From the NCBI GenBank assembly GCA_964448105.1, contig CAYUVK010000006.1, positions 1-64,000 of the forward strand: a DNA stretch of 64,000 nt, read 5' to 3'. Positions 51,726 to 60,995 of this stretch are shown here, piece after piece. Made by a program: the position numbers and the translations under genes. Numbering within the stretch: position 1 is the stretch's first letter; every line of letters starts with the position of its first letter. Below the pieces are notes generated by a model, which saw only the letters and a program-made list of their open reading frames with translations, was not told the origin of the DNA and ran no database searches. The stretch is from CAVQBP01 sp964448105 (GTDB taxonomy: Bacteria > Bacteroidota > Ignavibacteria > Ignavibacteriales > Ignavibacteriaceae).

Positions 51726-52805
51726 TTAACAGACATCCGGTGCTTTTACAGTTCCTTCTTCAACTACTTTAAAATATTTTTTCTGAAACCATAATGATAC
51801 ATTTACCAGGCTGATCAACACAGGCACTTCTACAAGCGGGCCAATTACTGCAGCAAATGCTTCACCTGATTTTATTCCGAATACCGCTACAGCCACTGCG
51901 ATTGCAAGCTCAAAATTATTGCTGGCGGCAGTAAAAGAAAGTGTTGCACTTTGGGAATAATCTGCCCCGATTTTTCTGCCGAGATAAAATGAAACAAAAA
52001 ACATTATTATAAAATAAAATACCAACGGGATTGCAATCCTAACAACATCAAGAGGAATTTTGACTATATATTCTCCTTTAAGCGAAAACATTACAATAAT
52101 TGTAAAAAGAAGTGCAACCAAAGTAATAGGACTTATTTTCGGAATAAATTTATGTTGATACCAATCCTTACCCTTTATTTTGATTAAAGAGAATCTCGTA
52201 ATGATGCCGGCAATGAATGGAATTCCCAAATAAATAAAAACGCTCTCTGCAATTTGACCGATTGTAATATCAACTTTAAATGTTTTCAAACCCAGGGCAG
52301 AAGGAAGAATTGTTAGAAATATATATGCATACACAGAAAAGAAAAGAACCTGGAAAATTGAATTAAAAGCAACAAGACCTGCAGCATATTCGGTATCACC
52401 TTTTGCTAATTCATTCCAGACTATAACCATTGCTATACATCGTGCGAGACCTATCATTATTAAACCGGCCATGTATTCAGGATAGCCTTGCAGAAAAATT
52501 ATTGCCAACCCGAACATTAATATTGGTCCAACTATCCAGTTTTGGAACAGGGAAAGAGATAATATTTTAACATTCTTGAAAACATCGCCTAATTCTTCAT
52601 ACTTTACTTTTGCAAGAGGAGGATACATCATCAATATTAATCCTATTGCAATAGGAATGTTTGTTGTACCGCTCTGGAATGAATTCCAGAAATTAACTAT
52701 CCCCGGGAAAAGATATCCGGAAAAAACTCCAACAAACATTGCCAGGAAAATCCATAAAGTTAAATATCGATCTAAAAAAGATAATTTCTTAGAAACTGAT
52801 GACAT
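51726..52805 (-). CDS. acr3: ACR3-family arsenite efflux carrier
   Basis: About 359 residues, ten helices. Conserved ACR3 features: FPGIVNFWNSFQSGTTNIPI, MYPPLAKVKYEEL, GLARCIAMVIVWNELAKGD with the arsenite-binding Cys, and LSFTAASNNFELAIAVAVAVFG. It extrudes As(III) produced by the two arsenate reductases. An ATG at 52823 would overlap arsC by 17 bases; the ATG at 52805 (MSSVSKKLSFLDRY) is taken. Confidence 0.95.
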   Translation of the reverse strand: MSSVSKKLSFLDRYLTLWIFLAMFVGVFSGYLFPGIVNFWNSFQSGTTNIPIAIGLILMMYPPLAKVKYEELGDVFKNVKILSLSLFQNWIVGPILMFGLAIIFLQGYPEYMAGLIMIGLARCIAMVIVWNELAKGDTEYAAGLVAFNSIFQVLFFSVYAYIFLTILPSALGLKTFKVDITIGQIAESVFIYLGIPFIAGIITRFSLIKIKGKDWYQHKFIPKISPITLVALLFTIIVMFSLKGEYIVKIPLDVVRIAIPLVFYFIIMFFVSFYLGRKIGADYSQSATLSFTAASNNFELAIAVAVAVFGIKSGEAFAAVIGPLVEVPVLISLVNVSLWFQKKYFKVVEEGTVKAPDVC

Positions 52806-52806
52806 A

Positions 52807-53262
52807 TTATATCTCGTCTTCATTTATCAATTTGATTTCCAGTTCATTTATCCATGACATAATTTTTTCTTTTATTTGATCCCGGATAATTCGTGTACCA
52901 ACTAATTTTTCTTCAAAGCTGCCATCAATTGCGGCAGGGTCAGGAAAACTCCAATGAAGTCTTTTGCATATTCCCGGGAATATTGGGCAGCGTTCGGCAG
53001 CTGTTTCATTACACACTGTAATTACATAGCGATACATCTTTCCCTGCTTAAAAAAATCGAATACACTCTTCGTTTTATTTTGTGAAATATCTATTCCATC
53101 TTCTTCCATAACTTCAACTGCAGCCGGATTCAAGATTCCTGGTTCGAGCCCTGCACTTTCAACTTCAAATTTATCCCCGCCATATTTTTTTAGATATGCT
53201 TCGGCTATTTGACTTCGTGCACTATTTTTTATACAAACGAAAAGAACTTTCATTTTATTCAT
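52807..53262 (-). CDS. arsC: Arsenate reductase, low-molecular-weight phosphatase fold (copy 1)
   Basis: 151 residues. The P-loop is CIKNSARSQ (CX5R with Asn and Ser as in ArsC), and DPAAIDGS carries the general acid. GYVITVCNETAAERCPIFPG has the extra cysteines that mark thioredoxin-coupled ArsC, including CPIF. Reduces As(V) to As(III) for ACR3. It lies 2-9 bases from its neighbours, tightly in the operon. Confidence 0.9.
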   Translation of the reverse strand: MNKMKVLFVCIKNSARSQIAEAYLKKYGGDKFEVESAGLEPGILNPAAVEVMEEDGIDISQNKTKSVFDFFKQGKMYRYVITVCNETAAERCPIFPGICKRLHWSFPDPAAIDGSFEEKLVGTRIIRDQIKEKIMSWINELEIKLINEDEI

Positions 53263-53270
53263 AATGTCTC

Positions 53271-53534
53271 TTAATTTTTTTTATGTTCCTCAGAAAGTTC
53301 ATCCATCAGCCAATGTGTAAGTGTAGATTTTGTAGGCAATTTTCCGCTAAGTATTACTTTTCCATTTAACACCAATCCAGGTGTGCTCATTATTCCATAT
53401 TTCATTATTTCTTTATAATCAGTTACTTTTTCAATTTCGGCGATTAAGTTATTTTCAACAACAACTTCATTGCATAATTTTTCCAGGTTTTTACAATTGG
53501 TACAACCTGAACCTAATATTTTTATATTCAACAT
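53271..53534 (-). CDS. Small thioredoxin-like protein (redox-active disulfide protein 2)
   Basis: 87 residues, thioredoxin fold of the MTH895/TM0996 type with active site GCTNCK (about 11) and cis-Pro MSTPGLVLNGK (about 52). Such proteins recur in ars operons next to YraQ/ArsP permeases. It likely recycles the disulfide of the arsenate reductases that flank it on both sides. It abuts the second arsC by two bases. Confidence 0.9.
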   Translation of the reverse strand: MLNIKILGSGCTNCKNLEKLCNEVVVENNLIAEIEKVTDYKEIMKYGIMSTPGLVLNGKVILSGKLPTKSTLTHWLMDELSEEHKKN

Positions 53535-53536
53535 TT

Positions 53537-53956
53537 TTATCTCCCTAAATTTTCCTGATAAAATTTGTAAAACTCACTTTTTATTTCATCTCTTATTTTT
53601 CTAAATACTGAAAGTATTTCTTCCTCAGTTCCAAATGCTTCAGCCGGATCTTCAAATCCTATATGTAATTGTTTCCCTACCTTACCGAGAAAAACCGGGC
53701 AGGTTTCTTTTGCATTGTCGCATACAGTAATTACATAATCAAAAGATTTATTTAAAAACTGCTCAATGTTTTTTGGAGCTTTTTTGCTTAAATCAATCCC
53801 TATCTCTTTCATTACTTTAATTGCTTTGGGATGAACTTGAGATGATGGTTTAGTTCCGGCAGAAAAAACTTCAAGGTTAGGATCAAATGATTTAAGAAAT
53901 CCTTCAGCCATCTGGCTGCGGCATGAATTACCTGTGCAAAGAATTAAAACTTTCAA
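53537..53956 (-). CDS. arsC: Arsenate reductase, low-molecular-weight phosphatase fold (copy 2)
   Basis: 139 residues with P-loop CTGNSCRSQMAEG (canonical ArsC form), DPAEAFG acid loop, and VITVCDNAKETCPVF cysteines for the intramolecular disulfide cascade. It is distinct from copy 1 (CIKNSARSQ), so two reductases occur in one operon. This one keeps the classic extra Cys directly in the P-loop; copy 1 does not. Confidence 0.92.
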   Translation of the reverse strand: MKVLILCTGNSCRSQMAEGFLKSFDPNLEVFSAGTKPSSQVHPKAIKVMKEIGIDLSKKAPKNIEQFLNKSFDYVITVCDNAKETCPVFLGKVGKQLHIGFEDPAEAFGTEEEILSVFRKIRDEIKSEFYKFYQENLGR

Positions 53957-54005
53957 TTGTGTTTCCTATATTTTGCCAAATATCGAAATGTTTTACAAAA
54001 AAATG

Positions 54006-54356
54006 TTACCTGCTGCATACTTCATTTCTATCCACTTTCTGAATCTTCTGTTTATCGGAAATAATTAAATTATCATCCGATATCCAGAAATCAAGAGTTG
54101 ATAGAACAGAAGAAATCCTTTGATCAAAAGGTTTTTGATTAATCATATAATTAACCCATTTACCATCCTTTTCCTCAACAATAAATCCCGTATCTCTTAA
54201 AATGCTAAGATGTTTGGAAACCGTTGAAGTGGCTAAGTTAAGAACATCAGTAATTTCACAAACACATAACGATTTTGTCTGCAGCATCTTCAAAATCCTT
54301 AACCTGTTAGGATCAGAAAGGGCTTTAAATAATTTTGTGTTTTCTTTTAAATTCAT
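54006..54356 (-). CDS. arsR: ArsR-family metalloregulator
   Basis: 116 residues, winged helix: LFKALSDPNRLRILKMLQ, then CVCEITDVLNLATSTVSKHL, in which the CVC pair is the As(III) site on helix 3, and RDTGFIVEEKDGKWVNYMI wing. It represses the operon that it heads. A perfect inverted repeat begins seven bases before its ATG. Confidence 0.95.
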   Translation of the reverse strand: MNLKENTKLFKALSDPNRLRILKMLQTKSLCVCEITDVLNLATSTVSKHLSILRDTGFIVEEKDGKWVNYMINQKPFDQRISSVLSTLDFWISDDNLIISDKQKIQKVDRNEVCSR

Positions 54357-54362
54357 TATTTC

Positions 54363-54382
54363 ATTTCGTTATTAAACGAAAT
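54363..54382. promoter_or_regulatory. ArsR operator
   Basis: ATTTCGTT-ATTA-AACGAAAT is a perfect 8-4-8 inverted repeat immediately upstream of arsR. Size, AT-rich centre and location agree with ArsR/SmtB operators. Repression of the whole operon is inferred. Confidence 0.8.
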
Positions 54383-54449
54383 ATAATCGGAATTAAATTC
54401 AAATTCAAATGCTTGAGCTGAAAAATTTAGGGATATTTATTTTGAAATA

Positions 54450-56435
54450 TTATTTGAGGTAAACCATTTTCTTACTGTATATTTGACCGTTAAGATTTAA
54501 AACGTAAAAATAAATACCGCTGGCCGCTTGTGTACCAAGGTTTGTGGTTCCATCCCAGGAAGTCCTATTTTCCTTTTTAGGAGTAATACCGCTAAATAAT
54601 ACTTTTACTTTTTCACCAAGACTGTTATAGACTATTAATTTCGCTTCAGAATTTATTTCCGAGTTAAAAATTATAACTGTCCTATTATTAAACGGATTGG
54701 GATAATTTTGAGTCAAAACAAAATTTTGAGGCACATTTATAATTTGTTTTACCGTATCTACACCGGTAATTTTAAAATTCCCATAAACAAATGAGTAATT
54801 AATATTTACAGGTTCTCTAAAAACATTACCGGTACTATCAGAATAAGTAAAATAAAAATCTACTTTTGTTCCGGTTGTAAAAGTAGGCATAACGACATCA
54901 TATTTTAATTTACCATCATAGTTCAAAGTTAAATGATTTATATTCAAATCGGCTTCTGAATAATTAAGAACAACAGAGGAAGGATCTATTCTATCGTGGT
55001 CTAAAAATATTTTGTGTAATATATATTCACCATTAACATATTTAAAATTAGGATACGAAATTGCTCTTGATGCCGATACAAGACCATATCCCCTGTTGCT
55101 ATCCGGAGTAAAAAAATTATCTGCAGTGGTTAATAATATATCCCTGGCTTGAACATTTGACAAATACGGCCAGGCAGACAATAATAATGCTGCGGTTCCC
55201 GCGGCTAAAGGTGCAGAATAAGAAGTTCCATCGCCTGTATTATAGCCGGAAGGATCAAATAGATCGGCATGATAAACATTTACTCCCTGTGCAAGAATAT
55301 CTGGTTTGATTCTTCCATCGTAGCTGGGGCCACGGCTGCTGAAATAGGCAACAACATTATTTTTATCGACAGCCCCGACAGCAATAGTATTTATACCATC
55401 AGCGGGAGCTATTATATAATGCCATGCTGTATGACCTTCATTACCGGCAGAAGTTATTGTAAGTATCCCTCTTTGAAATGCTAACTCTGCAGCTTTTGTA
55501 ACGATAGTAGTTTTACCGTCCATATCTTTATAAGTATAAGAATATGTTGAATCATCGAATTCATTATATCCTAAAGAAGAACTTGTAATATCGACTCCTA
55601 TAGAATCCATCCATATTAAAGCTCTTGCATAATTATCTTCCTCTACATGAGTTTCGCTTCTTTCGTCTTCTGTTTTTGCCAGGATATAGCTTGCATTGTA
55701 AGCTGGACCGATTATTTCGCCATCTTTATAACCGCCTATTATTGAAAAGACTCCTGTTCCATGCGAGTCCTGCTTAGAGATATCGCCTGGTTGATTGGCT
55801 GTAACGCTATCATTGAATACAAAATCATATTCCGCAATTACCTTTCTAGCAGAAAGAGCTTCATGCACTTTCCATCTGAAACCGCTGTCTAGTAAACCAA
55901 TAACAACACCTTCCCCGCTTAACCCTTTTGATTGAACTTTAGGAATATCGATAAGATTATCCTGACCGAATGATGGACCATAATTCAAACCATCAATAAT
56001 AGCATTTTTGTAAAGTGAAGGTTTATTTATTTGGCTCTTGACTCTTTTATAAATCAAAATCTTTACCGGTTCCACTTTTTGAACAAAAGAGAATTTTAAA
56101 ACAGCGTTTTTCTGTTCGTCGCTTAAATATGCGGAAACTGCATTAAACCATTTTAATTTATTTTCAATTTTAATTCCGGAATTTGATAATACTTTCAAAT
56201 AATCTTTGCTAACAGGAATATCTTCATAAGTAATAAAATTATTCCCCATACTTTTTCTTCTTCTCTCGATGCTTCTTTCAGATAGTGAATTTATTGCTTC
56301 TGTATAAAAAGGTGAAGCTTTATTGAGTATCTCAGTTTTTTGGATCCCCTTGTCTTTAAAGTAGATTAAATATTTTGTTTGAGAATAAGATATTGTAACA
56401 AATATCAATAGAAAAAGAATAACCAATTTTTTCAT
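54450..56435 (-). CDS. Secreted subtilisin-family protease with T9SS C-terminal domain
   Basis: 661 residues. Signal peptide (MKKLVILFLLIFVTISYS), a prodomain (about 20-130), then the S8 catalytic triad: Asp in GLLDSGFRW, His in DSHGTGVFSIIGG and Ser in GTSYSAPLAAG. The C-terminal 90 residues begin NYPNPFNNRTVIIF and end GIYFYVLNLNGQIYSKKMVYL, the type A sorting domain cut after export by the type IX system. Monocistronic. This is the clearest sign of a T9SS in this organism. Confidence 0.93.
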   Translation of the reverse strand: MKKLVILFLLIFVTISYSQTKYLIYFKDKGIQKTEILNKASPFYTEAINSLSERSIERRRKSMGNNFITYEDIPVSKDYLKVLSNSGIKIENKLKWFNAVSAYLSDEQKNAVLKFSFVQKVEPVKILIYKRVKSQINKPSLYKNAIIDGLNYGPSFGQDNLIDIPKVQSKGLSGEGVVIGLLDSGFRWKVHEALSARKVIAEYDFVFNDSVTANQPGDISKQDSHGTGVFSIIGGYKDGEIIGPAYNASYILAKTEDERSETHVEEDNYARALIWMDSIGVDITSSSLGYNEFDDSTYSYTYKDMDGKTTIVTKAAELAFQRGILTITSAGNEGHTAWHYIIAPADGINTIAVGAVDKNNVVAYFSSRGPSYDGRIKPDILAQGVNVYHADLFDPSGYNTGDGTSYSAPLAAGTAALLLSAWPYLSNVQARDILLTTADNFFTPDSNRGYGLVSASRAISYPNFKYVNGEYILHKIFLDHDRIDPSSVVLNYSEADLNINHLTLNYDGKLKYDVVMPTFTTGTKVDFYFTYSDSTGNVFREPVNINYSFVYGNFKITGVDTVKQIINVPQNFVLTQNYPNPFNNRTVIIFNSEINSEAKLIVYNSLGEKVKVLFSGITPKKENRTSWDGTTNLGTQAASGIYFYVLNLNGQIYSKKMVYLK

Positions 56436-56524
56436 TTAATTATCATAAAAGTTATTTAGTATTTAGTTTAAATATATCTTAAAAAAGAAAGAATAAAAAA
56501 AGATAAAAAAATACTCTCTAAAAT

Positions 56525-57436
56525 TTAGTGAACGGTTGTAAATAGTCTACTATATCGAATTGAATTAAAAAAATCACCAATGTTAGAAACAGATTTATTC
56601 AAATCAATTGACCAATAAATTAAAAAAGCTCTGCCGATAATTTTGTCTTCCGGCACAAATCCCCAATACCGGCTGTCAAGACTATTGTCCCTGTTATCTC
56701 CGAGAACAAAATAATAATCTTTTTTAAATTTGTAATTCCTCACAGGTTTATCATTTATTGTTATTACCGTACCTTCAACTCCGACTGCTTTTTTCCCGAT
56801 TTCCCTGTCAATAATCATCTGCCATTCTTTAATATTTTTTATATTTATATCGATAGTTAATCCTTCATAGGGGATAAAAATTGCTCCGTAATTATCCTTG
56901 TTCCAGTTTTTATCCGGAGGAAATATTCCTTTTCCACGTTCTCCTTCCATAATTATGTCAGAGGAATCTATTAAAGCCGACGGAGGATTTAATATTCTTT
57001 TACCATTAATATAGACTTTCTTATCGTATATCTGCAAGAGATCTCCAGGTTCCCCGATTACCCTTTTAACATAAGTTTCTCCGTTAGGTGAATTTAATTC
57101 ATTTATATTTCCTGGAAATTCAAATACAATTACATCGTTTCTTTCCGGCTTTTCTAGTTTGATTAATTCAATTCTAGAGAGTTCTATATTTAGAATTGGA
57201 ATTACACGTGGAGTAGATATCGAATAAGCAGCTTTATTAACCAGGATAAAATCTCCCGGCAGTAAAGTATTTTCCATTGAACCGGTTGGGATTTTATATG
57301 CTTCAAGAATAAAACCCCTAATGAGAAGAGCTAATATAAAAGTTATAAGAAGAGTGAATAAATATTTTTTTAATATACCTCTTTTATTTGAAGCGATAGT
57401 TTTATCTTCCGTATTATTATTCTTTTTTAAGAACAA
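56525..57436 (-). CDS. lepB: Signal peptidase I
   Basis: 303 residues. One N-terminal membrane helix (LFTLLITFILALLIRGFIL), then catalytic Ser in PTGSMENTLLPGD and Lys in YVKRVIGEPGD, and GDNRDNSLDSRYWG late. It starts at a TTG (57436); there is no ATG before the membrane helix. It follows lepA by 24 bases, an order known from other bacteria. Cleaves signal peptides of the many exported proteins here. Confidence 0.95.
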   Translation of the reverse strand: MFLKKNNNTEDKTIASNKRGILKKYLFTLLITFILALLIRGFILEAYKIPTGSMENTLLPGDFILVNKAAYSISTPRVIPILNIELSRIELIKLEKPERNDVIVFEFPGNINELNSPNGETYVKRVIGEPGDLLQIYDKKVYINGKRILNPPSALIDSSDIIMEGERGKGIFPPDKNWNKDNYGAIFIPYEGLTIDINIKNIKEWQMIIDREIGKKAVGVEGTVITINDKPVRNYKFKKDYYFVLGDNRDNSLDSRYWGFVPEDKIIGRAFLIYWSIDLNKSVSNIGDFFNSIRYSRLFTTVH

Positions 57437-57460
57437 TTTTTATCCGGTTTAATAGACTCT

Positions 57461-59254
57461 TTATTCATCAATTTGAAGAACGGCTAGAAAAGCTTCCTGG
57501 GGTATTTCAACATTCCCCACCTGTTTCATTCTTTTCTTCCCTTCTTTTTGTTTTTCAAGAAGCTTTCTTTTACGCGTTATATCGCCGCCGTAACATTTTG
57601 CAAGCACATTTTTCCTTAATGCTTTCACTACAGATTTTGAAATAACCTTTGTACCAATTGTAGCCTGGATGCTAATTTCAAACATTTGTCTGGGGATTAA
57701 ATCTTTTAATTTGCTGCAGACTTTCCTTCCCCAATCATAAGCCTTGTTTTTATGAACAATCATCGATAAAGCATCTACTGGTTCACTGTTTAAAAGAATA
57801 TCAAGCTTAACCAAATCCGATTCTTTATACCCGATATATTCATAATCAAAAGAAGCATACCCGCGCGACATTGATTTAAGTTTATCGTAAAAATCAAAAA
57901 TTATTTCCGACAGCGGCAATTCATATAGAAGATCTGCACGGGTTGGATCTAGATAAGATGTATTTTTATAAATACCTCTTTTTTCCATTGAAAGCTGCAT
58001 TAAATTTCCGACATATTCACTCGGACATACAATCTGTGCTTTAACATAAGGTTCTTCGATTCGTTCGATATCACCGATTTCAGGCATCAAAGCAGGATTA
58101 TCGACAATTATTTCTTCACCGTTCTTTCTATAAACGTGATATTCAACGTTGGGAAGCGTGGTAATAATAGACTGATTATATTCTCGCAGAAGTCTTTCCT
58201 GGACAATTTCCATGTGGAGCAAACCTAAAAAACCGCATCTAAATCCGAATCCTAAAGCAGCAGAAGTTTCAGGCAGGTAGCTAAGTGCTGAATCGTTTAG
58301 CCGAAATTTTTCCAATGCATCCCGCAGATCTTCAAAGTCTTCGGAGTTAGTCGGATAAAGTCCGCTGTAAACCATCGGTTTTACTTCTTTATATCCCGGT
58401 AAAGCTTTTTCAGCTTCATTATTTTTAAGTGTTACCGTGTCCCCCACTTTGGCATCATGAACATCTTTAATACCGGCAATTAAATAACCGACATTCCCTG
58501 CTGAAAGTTCATCTGCCTTTATTCTTCTTAAACCTAAAATTCCTATTTCTTCTGCTTCAAATTCTTTATTAATGGCAAAAAATTTTATTTTATCGTTTGT
58601 TTGAATTTTTCCGTTAAACAGCCTGATATAAGCAATTGCTCCCCTGTATGCATCAAAAATTGAATCAAAAATTAATGCTTGAAGCGGTGCATCGGGATCA
58701 CCGGTTGGTGCAGGAATTCTTTTAACTATGTTTTCAAGAATTTCTATTATACCAATCTTTGCTTTTGCTGACGCCAAAAGAATTTCATCTTCTTTGCATC
58801 CTAATAAATCCATTATTTGCTTTTTAACTTTTTCAACTTCTGCACTAGGCAAATCAATTTTATTTATAACAGGAATAATTTCAAGTCCTGCATCAAAAGC
58901 AAGATATAAATTTGAAATGGTTTGTGCTTCAACTCCTTGCGCAGCATCGACTACTAGCAGAGCACCTTCGCAAGCTGCAAGTGAACGTGAGACTTCATAA
59001 GTAAAATCGACATGCCCGGGTGTATCAATTAAATTTAAAATATATTCTATTCCATCATTTGCTTTATACTTCATCTGGATTGCATGTGATTTAATAGTAA
59101 TACCTCGTTCTCTTTCAAGTTCAAGGTTATCTAAAAGCTGCGCCTTTGCTTCCCTTACCGATACTGTACCGGTATTTTCCAGCAGGCAATCAGCAATGGT
59201 AGATTTCCCGTGATCGATGTGTGCAACAATGCAAAAGTTTCTAATATTTATCAT
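57461..59254 (-). CDS. lepA: Elongation factor 4 (LepA)
   Basis: 597 residues, full length. G1 AHIDHGKST, G2/G3 ERERGITIKSH and DTPGHVDFTYE, G4 NKIDLP, then domains II-III, the EF-G-like domain V and the C-terminal LepA domain (ISKSVVKALRKNVLAKCYGG, RKRKLLEKQKEGKKRMK). It back-translocates or remodels ribosomes under stress. Upstream of lepB in one unit. Confidence 0.98.
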   Translation of the reverse strand: MINIRNFCIVAHIDHGKSTIADCLLENTGTVSVREAKAQLLDNLELERERGITIKSHAIQMKYKANDGIEYILNLIDTPGHVDFTYEVSRSLAACEGALLVVDAAQGVEAQTISNLYLAFDAGLEIIPVINKIDLPSAEVEKVKKQIMDLLGCKEDEILLASAKAKIGIIEILENIVKRIPAPTGDPDAPLQALIFDSIFDAYRGAIAYIRLFNGKIQTNDKIKFFAINKEFEAEEIGILGLRRIKADELSAGNVGYLIAGIKDVHDAKVGDTVTLKNNEAEKALPGYKEVKPMVYSGLYPTNSEDFEDLRDALEKFRLNDSALSYLPETSAALGFGFRCGFLGLLHMEIVQERLLREYNQSIITTLPNVEYHVYRKNGEEIIVDNPALMPEIGDIERIEEPYVKAQIVCPSEYVGNLMQLSMEKRGIYKNTSYLDPTRADLLYELPLSEIIFDFYDKLKSMSRGYASFDYEYIGYKESDLVKLDILLNSEPVDALSMIVHKNKAYDWGRKVCSKLKDLIPRQMFEISIQATIGTKVISKSVVKALRKNVLAKCYGGDITRKRKLLEKQKEGKKRMKQVGNVEIPQEAFLAVLQIDE

Positions 59255-59490
59255 TTATTGTCTTAATATTTAAATAATAAATATACTTACCATAAGAGAA
59301 TATTAAAAGGGAATAAAAATATGAAAACAAAGAGAAAGGCAACGAACTATTTCGAATTTTGGATTTTGAATTTCGAATTTCAAAACAAATCCACAGTCCC
59401 CAATCCGAAATCCGAAATTTCACTTCCTCCTTGCATGCAAGTTGAGATATTAATATTTTTTGAAACAAAATACATAATAAATATTTAGCA

Positions 59491-60408
59491 ATGGAATTTT
59501 TCGATTTAGGATTGGCATATGTCTGGGAATATGATGACGGCTTCCTTGAACTTATTGAAAGAACTCTACAGAGCGCCGGGATTACCACTTTCATTTTATC
59601 CTATCATAATTTTCCCGAAATACAGGAAAAAGTTGTTAATAGAAAATTAGGCTTCAATTTTTATCTTGATAGAGCGTGGGATGTAGATGAAGGTTTTGAA
59701 AAGCTCGGGCAAATCATCAATAGAAGAAAAACAATAATATTTAACCCGTATAAAAAAGTTTTGCATGCAATAGACAAAGCCAGCATGCACCTGGAATTTT
59801 TAACTGCCGGATTAAATGTACCTTATTCAATAATAATCCCGCCGCATAGTGAAATTGAAAACATAGTTATCACTATTGAAGAATTAGAAATTCTTGGAAG
59901 GCCTTTTATAATTAAACCTTGCAATACAACCGGCGGCGGTGTAGGCGTTGTAACAGGTGCCGAATCTCTCAGAGAAGTCCTTGATGAGCGATTAACCAAT
60001 ACAGATGATAAATATATTCTGCAGGAAAAAATTTATCCAAGGATGCTGAATGGGAAAAGGGCCTGGTTTCGTTCCTTCTGGGCATTCGGCAAACCAATCC
60101 CTGTTTGGTGGGATGACCAGACTCATCTTTATGAAGAACTTAAACCAGAAGAAATTGAAATTTACGGGCTGAGAAAACTATTTAATATAACCAGACAAAT
60201 TGCAAGAATTACCGGGCTTGATTTTTTCTCTACGGAAATAGTCCTTACTAATGATGATAGATTTATTGTTATAGATTATGTAAATGATCAATGTGATATG
60301 AGACTGAAATCTAAACATATGGACGGGGTTCCTGATTCGGTTGGTTATCAAATAGTAAAAAGTATGTTAAGAACTATCTTACGCGAAAAGAAAAAAGCTA
60401 AAATTTAA
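59491..60408 (+). CDS. ATP-grasp protein (RimK-like fold)
   Basis: 305 residues. RPFIIKPCNTTGGGVGVV is the nucleotide loop, ILQEKIYPRML the hinge and FFSTEIVLTNDDRFIVIDYV with VNDQCDMR the metal-binding end. No partner enzyme is adjacent, so whether it makes a peptide or glutamate-type ligation is open. Directed away from lepA; the 235-base gap between them holds only repeat-like AT-rich words and a CTTGCATGCAAG palindrome at 59430-59441. Confidence 0.75.
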   Translation: MEFFDLGLAYVWEYDDGFLELIERTLQSAGITTFILSYHNFPEIQEKVVNRKLGFNFYLDRAWDVDEGFEKLGQIINRRKTIIFNPYKKVLHAIDKASMHLEFLTAGLNVPYSIIIPPHSEIENIVITIEELEILGRPFIIKPCNTTGGGVGVVTGAESLREVLDERLTNTDDKYILQEKIYPRMLNGKRAWFRSFWAFGKPIPVWWDDQTHLYEELKPEEIEIYGLRKLFNITRQIARITGLDFFSTEIVLTNDDRFIVIDYVNDQCDMRLKSKHMDGVPDSVGYQIVKSMLRTILREKKKAKI

Positions 60409-60496
60409 ACTATGTATTTTTTTCTATTTTATCGGAACTTGAAAAAATCGGTTGTTGAAGGATCCTTTTTTAGTAATTAAATACTATAACAATTAA

Positions 60497-60880
60497 ATGA
60501 GGAGAACCACTATTTATTTCATTGCCGGATCCTTAATAATTTTAGTTGTTATATTTTCATATCTATATATTTTCAACATTTATGAAATCACTTATTCGGT
60601 AAATCCTTCTTCGCTATACTCTGATAATGAATCAATGGTTATTGTTACTTCCGATCCTATAAATGCTTTCGGGTGGAAAATACCTTTTAGAAATGCTTAT
60701 GCCGAGTTTAATATAAAGGAAGGAAAAGATTTGATTGATATTTTATCCGAAGACAATAAGAAAGGGATTTTAAAGTTAAAAGTAAAAAACAAAACCGGTA
60801 CAGTTGTTGTTTATATTAAATCGAAATATGCACTGCTTCCCTCTGAAGTTGTAATTCATATTTATCCGAATGTAGCTTGA
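60497..60880 (+). CDS. Hypothetical membrane-anchored protein, Ig-like body
   Basis: 127 residues: one N-terminal membrane helix (IYFIAGSLIILVVIFSYLYI), then about 95 residues of predicted beta strands (SVNPSSLYSDNESMVIVTSD, AEFNIKEGKDLIDIL, VVVYIKSKYALLPSEVVIHI) resembling an immunoglobulin-like or bacterial surface domain. Family not recognised. The start ATG has a GGAG inside the coding beginning and weak upstream signals. Follows the ATP-grasp gene. Confidence 0.55.
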   Translation: MRRTTIYFIAGSLIILVVIFSYLYIFNIYEITYSVNPSSLYSDNESMVIVTSDPINAFGWKIPFRNAYAEFNIKEGKDLIDILSEDNKKGILKLKVKNKTGTVVVYIKSKYALLPSEVVIHIYPNVA

Positions 60881-60995
60881 AATACCTCCGAACAAAAGAA
60901 TGGAGTAACGAACTTTTAGTAAAACTCTTTTAATAAATATGACATATTAAATAATTATTGTTATTTTTGTTTTAGTGAATTCATTATGAAATTTT

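Noticed and set aside
59241..59594. A minus-strand frame spanning the lepA-ATP-grasp gap
   Set aside because: It overlaps both flanking genes and contains a repeat-derived SKIRNS segment; no protein features.
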